Origin: Mariniblastus sp.
GTDB lineage: Bacteria; Planctomycetota; Planctomycetia; Pirellulales; Pirellulaceae
Reading direction: 5' to 3'
NCBI GenBank assembly: GCA_023300235.1
Contig: JALZWN010000006.1
Coordinates: 1-55,136, forward strand
DNA: 55,136 nucleotides
Under the pieces are notes generated by a model, which saw nothing but the letters and a program-made list of their open reading frames with translations, had not been told where the DNA came from and made no database searches. Shown here in pieces: positions 33,957 through 43,264 of the stretch; position 1 is the first letter of the stretch, and each line of letters starts with the position of its first letter. The position numbers and the translations under genes are program-made.

Positions 33957-35633
33957 CTACTCGTCGGTCACGCAGCCTTCGGATGCCGACTTCACGTTCT
34001 TAATATACTTGTACAGCGTGCCGCGTGTGACTTTCAATGGTGGAGCTTGCCATTTTGCCTTGCGAGCGGCGAGTTCTTCGTCGGAGACGTCCATTTGGAT
34101 CAGGTTTTTGTCCGAGTCGATGGTGATTTTGTCGCCATTTTGAGCCAGCGCGATCGGCCCGCCGACTTGTGCTTCAGGAGTCACGTGACCGACGATGAAA
34201 CCGTGGGATCCGCCGGAGAAGCGTCCGTCGGTCATCAAGGCAACGTCGGCGCCGAGTCCAGCGCCCATGATGGCGGAGGTTGGGGTGAGCATCTCTGGCA
34301 TGCCCGGTCCGCCTTTGGGACCTTCGTAGCGAATGATGACCACGTCGCCTTTGTTGATTTTGTTTTCTTCCAAAGCTTTCAGCATGTCTTCTTCGCAATC
34401 AAAGACGTTGGCGATGCCTTCGAACGAGTTGCCTTCTTTGCCGGTGATCTTTGCCACGGCACCGTCGGGAGCGAGGTTGCCTTTGAGGATTTGAATGTGG
34501 CCTGAAGATTTGATCGGGTTGTTGAGCGGTCGAATGATGTCTTGGTCGGCGGCAAAGCCCGGAACGTCGGCCAAGTTTTCGGCAAGCGTTTTGCCGGTGA
34601 CGGTCATGCAGCTGCCGTCGAGTAAACCTTCGCTCAGCAAAAACTTCATCACCGCTGGGGTTCCACCGATCGCGTGCAAGTCTTCTTGGACGTACTTGCC
34701 GCTTGGCTTGAGGTCAGCCAGCAATGGGATGCGATCGCTGACTGCTTGGATGTCTTCGAGGGTCAGTGGCACGTCGACGCTGCGAGCCATCGCGATTAAG
34801 TGCAAGACTGCGTTGGTGGATCCACCCAAGGCAACCGTGACGACCAAGGCGTTTTCAAACGCCGCGCGGGTCATGATGTCGCGCGGTTTGAGGTCCATTT
34901 CTAGTAGCTTCAAAATCGCGGCGCCGGCTTGATGGCATTCGTCGATCTTGGCTGGGTCTTCGGCTGGGATGGAAGCACTGAATGGCAGCGCCATGCCCAA
35001 GGCTTCGATCGCGCTGGCCATGGTGTTGGCGGTGTACATTCCGCCGCAGGCTCCTGCACCGGGGATCGATTTTCTCAAGATACTGCAGCGAGTTTCTTCG
35101 TCGATTTTGCCGGCGAGGTGTTCGCCGTAAGATTGAAACGCAGAAACGATGTCCAGTTTACAACCGGCGTGTCGGCCAGCGCGGATCGTGCCGCCGTAAA
35201 CCATTAGGCTGGGACGATTCAATCGGCCCATCGCGATCAGGCAGCCAGGCATGTTTTTATCGCAGCCGGGTAATGCGACGCAGGCGTCGTACCATTGAGC
35301 GCTCATGATGGTTTCGATCGAATCGGCGATCAGGTCGCGAGACTGCAGCGAAAAGCTCATTCCCGAGGTGCCCATCGAGATCCCGTCGCTGACGCCGATG
35401 GTGTTAAAGCGCATTCCGACCAGCCCAGCTTCAACGACGCCTTTTTTGACTTCGAGGGCCAGTTTGTCCAAGTGCATGTTGCAGGTGTTGCCTTCGTACC
35501 AAACACTGCCGATTCCGACTTGTGCTTTGTCCATGTCGTCGGAGGTCATCCCGGTGCCGTAGAGCATCGCTTGCGAGGCGCCTTGGTTTTTGGGTTGGGT
35601 GATGCGGCTACTGTATTTGTTTAGTTGAGACAT
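33957..35633 (-). CDS. ilvD: dihydroxy-acid dehydratase
   Basis: A 558-residue Fe-S enzyme of branched-chain amino acid synthesis, converting 2,3-dihydroxy acids to 2-keto acids. Cluster ligands are visible as Cys in GNTCNMH (about residue 51), CDKNMPGC and [12 protein letters not shown]. The C-terminal active-site Ser is in [10 protein letters not shown]. The length matches the IlvD/Edd family. No other ilv gene is adjacent. Several plus-strand ORFs over this region are antisense shadows. Confidence 0.95.
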   Translation of the reverse strand: MSQLNKYSSRITQPKNQGASQAMLYGTGMTSDDMDKAQVGIGSVWYEGNTCNMHLDKLALEVKKGVVEAGLVGMRFNTIGVSDGISMGTSGMSFSLQSRDLIADSIETIMSAQWYDACVALPGCDKNMPGCLIAMGRLNRPSLMVYGGTIRAGRHAGCKLDIVSAFQSYGEHLAGKIDEETRCSILRKSIPGAGACGGMYTANTMASAIEALGMALPFSASIPAEDPAKIDECHQAGAAILKLLEMDLKPRDIMTRAAFENALVVTVALGGSTNAVLHLIAMARSVDVPLTLEDIQAVSDRIPLLADLKPSGKYVQEDLHAIGGTPAVMKFLLSEGLLDGSCMTVTGKTLAENLADVPGFAADQDIIRPLNNPIKSSGHIQILKGNLAPDGAVAKITGKEGNSFEGIANVFDCEEDMLKALEENKINKGDVVIIRYEGPKGGPGMPEMLTPTSAIMGAGLGADVALMTDGRFSGGSHGFIVGHVTPEAQVGGPIALAQNGDKITIDSDKNLIQMDVSDEELAARKAKWQAPPLKVTRGTLYKYIKNVKSASEGCVTDE

Positions 35634-35685
35634 GTTTGAATGATTGGTTGAAGTCGAATGTCTTGACGAAAGCGTTTGATTTTTA

Positions 35686-35721
35686 AAAAAAGCCCTGACG
35701 ATTTTACTCGATCAGGGCTTG
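35686..35721 (-). terminator. intrinsic terminator of the isomerase gene
   Basis: Read on the minus strand, AAGCCCTGA and TCAGGGCTT pair with an inner CGA/TCG, followed by a run of seven T. It lies 28 bp after the stop at 35749. Confidence 0.85.
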
Positions 35722-35748
35722 ATGGGTACTCTGGATTTGCGTTGGCGA

Positions 35749-36738
35749 CTAGGCAGTTGCAGGGGCTGCAGCTTCGGCAGGAGCTCCTTCTTCGCCTTCA
35801 CCTGCTTCAGCGGCTTCGGCTTCAGCTAGTTCAGCAGCGATGGTTGCGGCAGGGTCTTTGCCTTCGGCTAACCAATCCAAGTGCTTGCTGATTGCTTTGA
35901 CAACGTTATCGCGAGTGTCACCTGAGTAGGTCGACAGATCGGTAGAAGCTGAAATCGCAACAGGAAGTCCGCTGGCGACGGCCGCTGCGGCGACTTTGGA
36001 GCTGACAGAATCAGCAACGTCGCCTGGCAATGCGGTGCGATCGCACTGCTTGATTTCGTCTTTTTTCGCGTCTGCTTTGACGTCGGCGAATCGGATTTCA
36101 GTAATTTGGTCGAAGGAAAGTTGTTCGACGGTTCCGCCACCGAGTGCCCATTCCCAAGTATCAACGCATACGCCAACGTTTGGCTGACCGACTGATTTGA
36201 CCAATGTCAAAAGTTCTTCTGCGGTTTGGATGAACTTGAACGTTCCATCGGCAGGTTCAGCCTTTGAAGTTTGCAACGCAAGACCAAGCTTGATGCCGCT
36301 GGCAGAAAATTGCTCGGCCAACGCTTGCAAGCGAGTCTGGTGCTTTTCGAAGCACTCTTGGAATGAGAAGTGTTCGCAGTTGGGTGCGATTTCGATGTAG
36401 CATCGCTCGGCGCCGAGTTCCGAAGCCAAGTCGATGATGGTTTCGTTTTTGGCGATCGAAGTTGCATACTGTTCGTCAGTGCCGCTCAACTCGATCGGTA
36501 GCAGGAAGGTACCGATGGTTAGGTGCTTTCCACCGCTGGCGGTATCGCCTTCCGATGCAGGGCTCTTGGCAGCTTTCAAAAACTGACAAGCGAATTCTTT
36601 ACCCATGGCATCGTGACGACCGACCAAATCAGCCATGTCAACTTCAACACCGTTGAAACCAAAAGTAAGAGCCAGTTCGATCAGCTCGTTTTGTTTTCCG
36701 CCAACACCCAATCCGCGGGTATTCAAAATTTTAAACAT
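35749..36738 (-). CDS. xylose isomerase-like TIM-barrel (sugar phosphate isomerase/epimerase) protein
   Basis: From ATG 36738, preceded by AAAGGAGA eight nt upstream (a 14-residue longer reading at 36780 is unlikely). The 329-residue protein begins MFKILNTRGLGVGG, then shows FGFNGVEVDMADL and YIEIAPNCEHFSF. VGVCVDTWEW and ADVKADAKKDEI follow, the metal-ligand strands of AP-endonuclease-2/xylose isomerase-like barrels. The C-terminal 28 residues are a Glu/Ala/Pro-rich tail. The exact sugar substrate cannot be told. Confidence 0.8.
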   Translation of the reverse strand: MFKILNTRGLGVGGKQNELIELALTFGFNGVEVDMADLVGRHDAMGKEFACQFLKAAKSPASEGDTASGGKHLTIGTFLLPIELSGTDEQYATSIAKNETIIDLASELGAERCYIEIAPNCEHFSFQECFEKHQTRLQALAEQFSASGIKLGLALQTSKAEPADGTFKFIQTAEELLTLVKSVGQPNVGVCVDTWEWALGGGTVEQLSFDQITEIRFADVKADAKKDEIKQCDRTALPGDVADSVSSKVAAAAVASGLPVAISASTDLSTYSGDTRDNVVKAISKHLDWLAEGKDPAATIAAELAEAEAAEAGEGEEGAPAEAAAPATA

Positions 36739-37183
36739 CAATGTGTCTCCTTTAATATCTGCCAAGGGACGCTCATTCAATATTCCTAGCCTACCAGCTA
36801 ACCGAAGCTGTCTTCCGGAACCTTCCGGTTGGCCAATTGAATGAATCGTGCGGCTGCGAATTTCGTTCTGTTCGCCAAAGCCGCTTGGTAATTTCGTGTG
36901 CGAGGGCCCAAGAATGAGGCGTCTGCGATTGTTTCAAGCGTGAACTACAGCGTTAAAGGGCGGGATTATGCCAAAAACTGCAACCACGTCATAGGGCTGA
37001 ATTCGGTTCATTGCCTGTCGCAGGCCAAAATAATCCGCCGATTGATCATAAAAACCGGATGTCGGCAGTGAAACGTGAGCCAATCGCCGCAATGGTCCGT
37101 TTGAGCTGTCGATTTGGCCCTTCGGCTGTTGGGGCGGACGTTTTCGTTGTTCGATCTTCGGCCCCGCGGTTCGATGCCTCGAT
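36739..37183. other. intergenic, 445 bp between folK and the isomerase gene
   Basis: It lies between the folK stop and the isomerase start, both on the minus strand. No gene is convincing; the minus ORF at 36934-37209 overlaps folK in another frame. A strong ribosome-binding site for the downstream gene is present at the left edge. The region probably holds that gene's promoter. Confidence 0.45.
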
Positions 37184-38035
37184 TTATTGGGTTCTTGGTT
37201 GTTGGCCAATCGTTTGGAGGGCGGCCGATAGCTCGGTTAGGGCGACCTGCGAATCGGCGGGATGCTTTAGATGCAGCGTCGGACCGGCGAACCGTGCCGC
37301 GTGTTCTTTCAGTTGCTGCCAAGCGTCGTCGTCAGTGCTAAAAGTGGGGCTGTCAAAAGCCACAACCATTGTCAAATTTGCATCAAGTAGAAAAAGTTTT
37401 TCGGTGGAAAATATTTTTTTAAATTGCCACTGCGGATTTTGTTTTGATAGCAGGAGCGTCAGTTTTTCAAGTGCGACGGTGTGGATTTCCGAGCTTGGGG
37501 ATGCCAGTGCCATGGTTTTAACAGGCAAGTTAATTCGGTTGAGCAGGTCTGCGATGGAGCATTGCGAGGTTGGGTGTCGTAGATCGGCGGCGATTTCGGC
37601 GGCGGGTTCGAGGACAAAACGCCGAAAAGACATGCGTGGATGTGGCAATTTTAGCCAACGCGTGTCAACGATATGGTCGCCCAGAAGCAATAAGTCCAAG
37701 TCGATCGTCCGGGCTTGCCACCGCCCCGTTCGGATTCGGCCGAATTGGTGTTCGATGGCTGAGCTTTGTAGGTGTAGTTCAGTCGGGTTTAACCGTGTGT
37801 GAATACGGATGACAGCATTCAGGTAAGGCGTCTGGGCCGCGGTTGGTTGTGCGGGGTTGGCCTGCCTGCCGGTAACGGGTGCGGTCCAGATTGGTTCACT
37901 GTGAGAGACCACCGTAATGCCAGCGATTCGTTGCAGTGCGTCGATGGATGCCTGGAAAACCTGCAATGAATCGCCTTGATTTGAGCCAAAGGCGATCAGC
38001 CCGGTGTTGGTCGGTAAGTGAGTGTCGGGCTGCAT
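37184..38035 (-). CDS. folK: HPPK (folK) with C-terminal extension
   Basis: A 283-residue protein if started at ATG 38035. The first 165 residues are 6-hydroxymethyl-7,8-dihydropterin pyrophosphokinase: GLIAFGSNQGDS, the pterin region, then RWQARTIDLDLLLLG and LPHPRMSFRRFVLEP, the signature and ATP-binding motifs. About 110 further residues with a helical look (LLSKQNPQWQFKKIF ... LTELSAALQTI) have no certain family; they faintly recall the end of nucleoside kinases. It catalyses pyrophosphoryl transfer in folate synthesis. A terminator hairpin lies 35 nt upstream of the start, so expression may be attenuated. Confidence 0.88.
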   Translation of the reverse strand: MQPDTHLPTNTGLIAFGSNQGDSLQVFQASIDALQRIAGITVVSHSEPIWTAPVTGRQANPAQPTAAQTPYLNAVIRIHTRLNPTELHLQSSAIEHQFGRIRTGRWQARTIDLDLLLLGDHIVDTRWLKLPHPRMSFRRFVLEPAAEIAADLRHPTSQCSIADLLNRINLPVKTMALASPSSEIHTVALEKLTLLLSKQNPQWQFKKIFSTEKLFLLDANLTMVVAFDSPTFSTDDDAWQQLKEHAARFAGPTLHLKHPADSQVALTELSAALQTIGQQPRTQ

Positions 38036-38069
38036 CAGTGAGGTGGCGGTTTTGAAAAGATAAATGCAC

Positions 38070-38103
38070 AAAAAAACGGTACTTGGCGTCCTGCCAAATA
38101 CCG
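38070..38103 (-). terminator. terminator/attenuator before folK
   Basis: Read on the minus strand, CGGTA-t-TTGGC and GCCAA-g-TACCG pair around a short loop, then a run of seven T. Its T-run ends about 35 nt before the likely folK start. It ends either a small RNA or an attenuated leader. Confidence 0.75.
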
Positions 38104-38223
38104 TAAGAGCTTTACTTGCTGAGTCGCAGTTTAGCTCACAAAAATTTTCTTACTTAAGATCTGGCATCATGCCAAAAACACTAACTTCTCCAAGTTATGT
38201 GTTGCTTCCTTTTGAAAGGTAAG

Positions 38224-38299
38224 AAAAAAGGGTGCCTGATAGATCATCCATCCCAGCGTAAGCCTGAACAGTCGTGTTCCTTCGGTCGTTAGGCACCCT
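38224..38299 (-). ncRNA. candidate structured RNA with terminator stem
   Basis: On the minus strand a 9-bp stem AGGGTGCCT/AGGCACCCT encloses about 53 nt and is followed by six T. The enclosed part can form GAAC-acgact-GTTC and includes CCGAAGGAAC and GGGATGGATG. It matches no RNA class I can name. The closing stem plus U-tract suggests a small RNA or riboswitch-like element in the folK leader. Confidence 0.4.
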
Positions 38300-38604
38300 A
38301 TGAGTTGAGCTCACGTCATGATTGCTCAAAAAGCATCGTACGGTATGTGTTGGTGTAAAGCGGAGTGGCTAGTAGAAGCCCGGCGAGAAAACAATTTTGG
38401 GATAGCTGCTGGAATTGATTTCGCATGTTGCTTGAAGAATCCCTTGAGGAAAACGAAGATCAAGGGATTGTGGTGGAGGAAGGTGGGTTTGTTTGAGTGA
38501 ATTAAAGTCGTTGAAAGGAGTTCAACGATTGAAATTCACGGGCAGCGTTGTTAGCTTTTCTACAGCCGCTGGAAGGTTCGTCATTCTGCCAAGCTGAAGC
38601 GTAA

Positions 38605-38676
38605 TGTCAAGCAAATTACTTTTATTTTTTTGAGTTGTTCTCACTTTCAAAAAAAAGTAATGCGTGCTGCTTGACA
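38605..38676. repeat. 72-bp near-palindrome
   Basis: Arms 38605-38634 and 38645-38676 are imperfect inverted copies: TGTCAAGCA/TGCTTGACA ends plus ATTACTTTT/AAAAGTAAT, with a few extra bases on the right. It lies about 120 bp upstream of def. It may be a small mobile repeat or a structured leader. Confidence 0.6.
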
Positions 38677-38799
38677 TCAAATCTGACACGATGTTATTTC
38701 CAAGCAAGCTGATTTTATTGCTTGGCAGGTGTGAGTTTTTTGGCCCCTCAAACCTGCTGTCATCCACCTAAAACACTAATCGATTTACCGGAGTTCAGT

Positions 38800-39378
38800 T
38801 TGAACATTATTCAGTACCCCCATCCAACTCTACGGTACAAAAGTAAGCCGATAAAGCGAGTCGATGAAGAACTCAAACAGATCGTCAGTGATATGTTTGA
38901 TGCGATGTACGAAGCCAAAGGAATTGGTTTGGCCGCCAACCAAGTTGACTTGCCGTTCAGATTGTTCGTGTTGAATTTAAGCGGCACGCGTGGCGAGGGA
39001 GAGGAGATGGTGTTTATCAATCCAGTGGTTAGCGCGCCCAAGGGAAGTGATGAGTTTGAAGAGGGATGTTTGAGCATCGTCGGTGTCAACGCAGTGGTGA
39101 ATCGCCCGGAACAAATTCATGTTCAAGCTTACGATTTGGGCGGCAACGAGATCGATGCAACGGTGAACGGAATGCTGGCCAAAGCCATTCAGCATGAGAC
39201 CGATCATCTGGACGGAGTGTTGTTTGTGGATCGAATTGGCGAATCGTCCAAGGCAGCGATCGCGGGTGAGTTGGAAGACTTTGAATTGATTTTTGAGAAC
39301 GAACGCTCGACAGGCAACATTCCTGAGGACGACGCAATCATGGACCGATTGAAAGAATATGAAACGAAGTTTTGTTAG
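38800..39378 (+). CDS. def: peptide deformylase
   Basis: A 192-residue metallohydrolase that removes the formyl group from nascent proteins. Three signature motifs are present: GIGLAANQV (motif 1), EEGCLSIVG (motif 2, Cys metal ligand) and QHETDHLDGVLF (motif 3, HExxH). The start is TTG 38800 with CGGAG six nt upstream; the longer ATG at 38722 would add residues unlike the family. It is followed 73 bp later by fmt, the classical def-fmt pair. Confidence 0.95.
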   Translation: MNIIQYPHPTLRYKSKPIKRVDEELKQIVSDMFDAMYEAKGIGLAANQVDLPFRLFVLNLSGTRGEGEEMVFINPVVSAPKGSDEFEEGCLSIVGVNAVVNRPEQIHVQAYDLGGNEIDATVNGMLAKAIQHETDHLDGVLFVDRIGESSKAAIAGELEDFELIFENERSTGNIPEDDAIMDRLKEYETKFC

Positions 39379-39451
39379 CGATTGTTTCTGTTTGTTTGGA
39401 ATGTCGACCGCTTGTTCCCCCTTTTTTGACTAACTGCTGCAAGGCACTTTT

Positions 39452-40426
39452 ATGCGAATCGTTATGTTCGGCACCGGCCCGTTTGCTGTGCCCACCTTTG
39501 AGGCTTTGCTGGCCAGTGATCACGATGTGTGTGCGTTGTACACTCGGCCGATCGCGGATTCGGGCAATCGCCGAAAGTCAGCCGCCAATCCAACTCGTGA
39601 CGTTGCTGAAGCCAAAGGGTTGGTGATTCATGAGCCGATCGATGCAAACGCTGCGGATTCGATTGCGGTGTTGCAGGAGCTGCAGGCAGATTTATTTGTT
39701 GTTTGCGATTATGGACAAATCCTTTCCCGAGAATGCCTTGGATCGGCAAAAAAAGGTGGAATCAATTTGCATGGTTCACTGCTGCCAAAGTACCGTGGTG
39801 CGGCGCCGATCAATTGGTGTTTGTACAACGGCGACCAAGTGACCGGGATTACGATCATTCACATGACTGCAAAACTTGACGGCGGGCCTTGCTTGGCGAC
39901 TCGCGAATTGCCCGTCACGGATCAGGATACCTCTGAATCGATCGAGCCAAAATTGGCGCAGCTGGGCGTCGCCGCGGTGGTGGATTCGATCGGTTTGCTG
40001 GGAAAATGGGACGGCGAGGCGGCGATCGGAGAGTCGCAAGATCAAGCGTTGGCGACCAAGGCGCCGCGGTTGAAAAAGTCCGACGGGTTGTTGGATTGGC
40101 AACGTCCTGCAGTGCAGTTGTTTAATCAGATTCGAGCGTTTCAACCTTGGCCCGGAAGTTTTACCAATTGGCATGCTCCTAAGAAAAAACAGCCGATGCG
40201 ATTGATCGTGCATCGGGCGATCGTGGTCGACCGTGATTCGCTTGAAGCACCGCCTGCTGCCGTTGATGCCGGGCAAGTAGCGTTTTGTGATAAAGAAAAA
40301 TTGCTGGTGCAGACGGGCGATGGTTTGCTGTCGATCGAAGCTGTCCAGCCGGCCGGTAAAAAAAACATGCCAATCGCCGATTTTTTGCGAGGCAATCCGC
40401 CAGCAGTGGGCGACCGGTTTATTTGA
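39452..40426 (+). CDS. fmt: methionyl-tRNA formyltransferase
   Basis: A 324-residue enzyme that formylates initiator Met-tRNA using 10-formyl-tetrahydrofolate. Motifs seen are MFGTGPFAVPTFEAL at the N-terminus and INLHGSLLPKYRGAAPINW, with the catalytic Asn/His. ITIIHMTAKLDGGPCL holds the catalytic Asp and is followed by the C-terminal tRNA-binding domain (PRLKKSDGLLDW onwards). It forms an operon with def, which acts on the product of this step. It is full length, unlike the sugar formyltransferase at 7735-8529. Confidence 0.95.
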   Translation: MRIVMFGTGPFAVPTFEALLASDHDVCALYTRPIADSGNRRKSAANPTRDVAEAKGLVIHEPIDANAADSIAVLQELQADLFVVCDYGQILSRECLGSAKKGGINLHGSLLPKYRGAAPINWCLYNGDQVTGITIIHMTAKLDGGPCLATRELPVTDQDTSESIEPKLAQLGVAAVVDSIGLLGKWDGEAAIGESQDQALATKAPRLKKSDGLLDWQRPAVQLFNQIRAFQPWPGSFTNWHAPKKKQPMRLIVHRAIVVDRDSLEAPPAAVDAGQVAFCDKEKLLVQTGDGLLSIEAVQPAGKKNMPIADFLRGNPPAVGDRFI

Positions 40427-40773
40427 GGCCGGAAGCGAGAGTCTGGAGGTAGGGGGGCGGAAGGTTGTGGGCAATAGCCAGCGGCCCCCTGCATATAGCC
40501 TTCTAGTTACCTCCAGCCTATAGTCTGCTACCTCCATTCCGCACTCGCCGGAAAAGGTTACAATCTGGTCAGTCTGAGCTCAGCTGAGTGCGTCGGCATG
40601 GCGAGCACAGATCGAAATTTGAATGTTGCTTTTGAACCGATAAAAAACCAGTCGATCGCTCGTCGCAGTGAACCTGTCGCGAAGCGCTTCGCCCTAGCTG
40701 TTGGTTTTAATCGTTGAAAAGTATTTAATCTCTGGACGACCCGCTTCCATTATCTAACTCCCACCTATCCCTC
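40427..40773. other. intergenic, 347 bp
   Basis: No gene seen. A long-loop inverted repeat (CTGGAGGTA at 40443-40451 and TACCTCCAG at 40508-40516) follows the fmt stop and could be a weak terminator or a dispersed repeat. The right half should hold the promoter for the TPR protein gene. Confidence 0.4.
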
Positions 40774-42507
40774 ATGAGCTGGTTCAACGCTTTCGGACGT
40801 CGCATTAAATCGCTTACCGGGCCATCGCGTCCTGAGGTGGGATCCGATGAAATTCGAGAACCGGAAATTGATTCCGCATTAGGCGGTTTTGGCCGGATGA
40901 TGATTTCGGTTTTGGTGTTCCCGTTGCAGGTGCTGTTTTTGCCGATGCGACTTTTGGGATTGTTCCACCAATCGGGAGTCCCTGACGAACATTACGAGAG
41001 TTACGAAAATCTTTCGCTCGGCGGCAAGGTCTGGCGAGGTTTAAAGGGACTTGGCCGTGGCATCATGATGTTGCCGTACATGATCGTGACGGCTCCGGTG
41101 CGTTTCTTTCGTGGCGTTGCGAACTCTGGTCTCCGCGAAGTATTGTTCATCATTCCAGCGCTGTTGATGCTTGGGTTCTTGGGTTACGTCGGAATGCAAG
41201 TGATGGGACGCGGCAAAACCATTAACAACCGATACGCCGACGAAGTCAAGTTGGCGATGGAAGACGGTGACTTTAAGTTAGCCAAAACTTATTTCGCTCG
41301 CCTCCTGCAAGACCAAGAGCTTACGCCGCTGCAAAAATTGCAATGGATGGTTGTGTTGGCTCAGACCGGCGAGAAGGAACGAGCGGAAGCGCTTTTGGAT
41401 GAGTTGGCTCCCGATGACGGAGTCGGCTTCCCGCCGGCGCACCGAGTCAAAGCATTGAAGATCGCGTTTTCAAGAAAAGATAAAAATGCCCCGCTGCCGC
41501 TTAAGCTACTGGAGAGTCACCTCACGCGTTCACGAGATCACACGCCGATGATTCAACAAGCATGGGCTCTCTATCACCGGACCAACGACAATCCTGATAA
41601 AGCAATTGCGGCGTTGGAAATTGCAGCCCAACAAGATCCAACTTTTTATATTGCGATCGCCAAGTACCAAGGAGAAATCAACCGAATCGAAGACCAGAAG
41701 GCGTCGCTTCGAACGGCTGAGCAGTTGTTTACGCGGTTGTTGGATGAAGATCCAATGAACAGCAAGGCCCGCTGGTTGCTGGCCAACTCGCTGTCACAGC
41801 AATCGCGATTTGATGACGCTCAGGAAGTGCTTGTGGAAGGGATGAAAGCCCAACCTGATAAGGCCATGCGACTGGCCAATGCTGAGTTCTTTACGATGCG
41901 ACATGACCTTGAGCAAGCTGGGGAAAACCGAGTTGGCAAGCGAGTCGCTTATCTGTTTCGTGCACTGAGTGCTCAACCACATCACCTGCCGATTTACGAG
42001 CGTCTCATTAAGCTGGCTGACGAGAAAGGTGCCGATGACAGGAATTTTGTGCGAGTGCGTCGTGAACTCAATCGTGTGATCGCAGGCGACGATCCCAATC
42101 CGATGGCCCACTTCGCTCTTAGTAATATCCTTTGGCAGCACGAAGAGTTTGAAGAGGCGACGACCCACTTGGAATTGGCTTATAAGATTGAGCCAAAGTT
42201 TACGATCGTTTTGAATAACCTCGCCTGGGTGCTGGCTCATCAAGGTTCGCCGGATCTCGACCGGGCTCTTGAGTTGGCCAGGCAAGCGGTCAAACAATCG
42301 CCAAAAGATGGCAGGTATCACGACACGCTAGGAACGATTTACCTGAAGCAAGAAAAATACAAAGATGCTGCTGCCGAATTTCAGTTGGCGTTGCCCAGTG
42401 CAGAGAATCCGATTGCCGTTCGTGAAAAATTGGTCACGGTTTACACGGAACTGAACATGCCCGAGCAGGTTGAGCTTCAAAAGGATATGATCGAAGCTTC
42501 GAACTAG
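40774..42507 (+). CDS. membrane-anchored tetratricopeptide repeat protein
   Basis: A 577-residue protein. Three hydrophobic stretches in the first 150 residues (MISVLVFPLQVLFLPMRLLGL, IMMLPYMIVTAPVRFF, VLFIIPALLMLGFLGYVGMQ) are followed by repeated helical units. These include TPR-like motifs such as ARWLLANSLSQQSRFDDA, NPMAHFALSNILWQHEEFEE and GRYHDTLGTIYLKQEKYKDA. TPR proteins act as scaffolds; in this position it may serve envelope assembly. It precedes the NusG-like gene by 196 bp on the same strand. Confidence 0.85.
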   Translation: MSWFNAFGRRIKSLTGPSRPEVGSDEIREPEIDSALGGFGRMMISVLVFPLQVLFLPMRLLGLFHQSGVPDEHYESYENLSLGGKVWRGLKGLGRGIMMLPYMIVTAPVRFFRGVANSGLREVLFIIPALLMLGFLGYVGMQVMGRGKTINNRYADEVKLAMEDGDFKLAKTYFARLLQDQELTPLQKLQWMVVLAQTGEKERAEALLDELAPDDGVGFPPAHRVKALKIAFSRKDKNAPLPLKLLESHLTRSRDHTPMIQQAWALYHRTNDNPDKAIAALEIAAQQDPTFYIAIAKYQGEINRIEDQKASLRTAEQLFTRLLDEDPMNSKARWLLANSLSQQSRFDDAQEVLVEGMKAQPDKAMRLANAEFFTMRHDLEQAGENRVGKRVAYLFRALSAQPHHLPIYERLIKLADEKGADDRNFVRVRRELNRVIAGDDPNPMAHFALSNILWQHEEFEEATTHLELAYKIEPKFTIVLNNLAWVLAHQGSPDLDRALELARQAVKQSPKDGRYHDTLGTIYLKQEKYKDAAAEFQLALPSAENPIAVREKLVTVYTELNMPEQVELQKDMIEASN

Positions 42508-42703
42508 CGTCGGGCTTGGCACAGGTTTTCACTCCATGCTCGCAGTGGCATCGCTTTTCGCATCGACTGCTACAAGGTGGAGGGGATTAAACCGCGAACA
42601 GCAGCCAATAGATACGAATCAACGCTAACACCAGCACTGAGCAATCGCGTTTATTTGTGTTCGTTAGCGAAACGATTATTCAAATTACGGACTGGTTCAA
42701 GTC

Positions 42704-43264
42704 ATGCCAATTCTTGGCAAAGAAAACGATATTTATCCTGCGGATTTGCTGACCGATGCGCGGCCATTCGAAGACGATCAGGCGATTTGGTATTCGGTGT
42801 ATACGATGTCGCGGCGCGAAAAGGATTTGATGCGGAAGCTGTATTCGCAGAAGATTCGTTTTTACGGGCCGGTGATCACCAAGCGTTTTCGGTCGCCCAG
42901 TGGTCGGATGCGAACCTCTTATGTTCCGCTGTTCCCGAATTACGTATTTATGTTGGCCAGCGAAGAAGATCGTTATCAAGCGATGACGACGAATTGCATT
43001 TCCAAATGCACGCCCGTTCCTGACCCGGTACAGTTGGTCGAAGATCTTCAACGAATCGCCAACGTTGTCGCACTGGGGGAAGGTATGACTCCCGAGGCCA
43101 GATTGGTAGCCGGACAACCGGTGCGTGTTAAAAGCGGGCCGTTTGCCGGTTACGAAGGGCAAGTGATTCGTCGCGAAGGCAAGACGCGTTTTTTGTTGTC
43201 GGTGAGGTTTCTCGAACAAGGCATCTCGATCGCGATGGACGAGGCGTTGATCGACCCGCTTTAA
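42704..43264 (+). CDS. NusG-family transcription antitermination protein (RfaH/UpxY-like)
   Basis: A 186-residue protein. The NGN domain spans about residues 24-120 (WYSVYTMSRREKDLMRKLY, FPNYVFMLAS). A C-terminal KOW domain follows (VAGQPVRVKSGPFAGYEGQV, the KOW signature). The length and a divergent NGN suggest a specialised paralogue of the RfaH/UpxY type rather than the essential nusG, which is normally beside rplK. Such proteins bind RNA polymerase and suppress termination in long polysaccharide operons; the link to the 6-20 kb locus is inference. A 20-bp copy of the gene's end follows its stop in frame. Confidence 0.85.
   Translation: MPILGKENDIYPADLLTDARPFEDDQAIWYSVYTMSRREKDLMRKLYSQKIRFYGPVITKRFRSPSGRMRTSYVPLFPNYVFMLASEEDRYQAMTTNCISKCTPVPDPVQLVEDLQRIANVVALGEGMTPEARLVAGQPVRVKSGPFAGYEGQVIRREGKTRFLLSVRFLEQGISIAMDEALIDPL

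Larger units (their letters stand above)
38036..38799. promoter_or_regulatory. structured intergenic region between folK and def
   Basis: Six or more hairpins fill this 760-bp gap: the folK-proximal terminator (38070-38103), TGGCATCATGCCA (38162-38174), TAACTT-ctcc-AAGTTA (38182-38197), a closing stem AGGGTGCCT/AGGCACCCT (38229-38299), AATCCCTTGA/TCAAGGGATT (38438-38469), and GTGAATT...TCGTTGAA-aggag-TTCAACGA...AATTCAC (38497-38539). A long near-palindrome is at 38605-38676. No protein is likely. On the minus strand it could be a long leader or ncRNA. Confidence 0.5.

Noticed and set aside
33795-35624. Several long plus-strand ORFs over ilvD
   Set aside because: They are the complement of a well-conserved enzyme and have no start signals or domains.
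38224-38299. Glutamine or tetrahydrofolate riboswitch upstream of folK
   Set aside because: The fragment CCGAAGGAAC recalls the glutamine class and the gene context recalls the folate class, but the remaining consensus positions of either class are not present.
42577-43023. Plus-strand ORF overlapping the NusG-like gene
   Set aside because: A different frame of a conserved gene; the NGN and KOW motifs are in the other frame.
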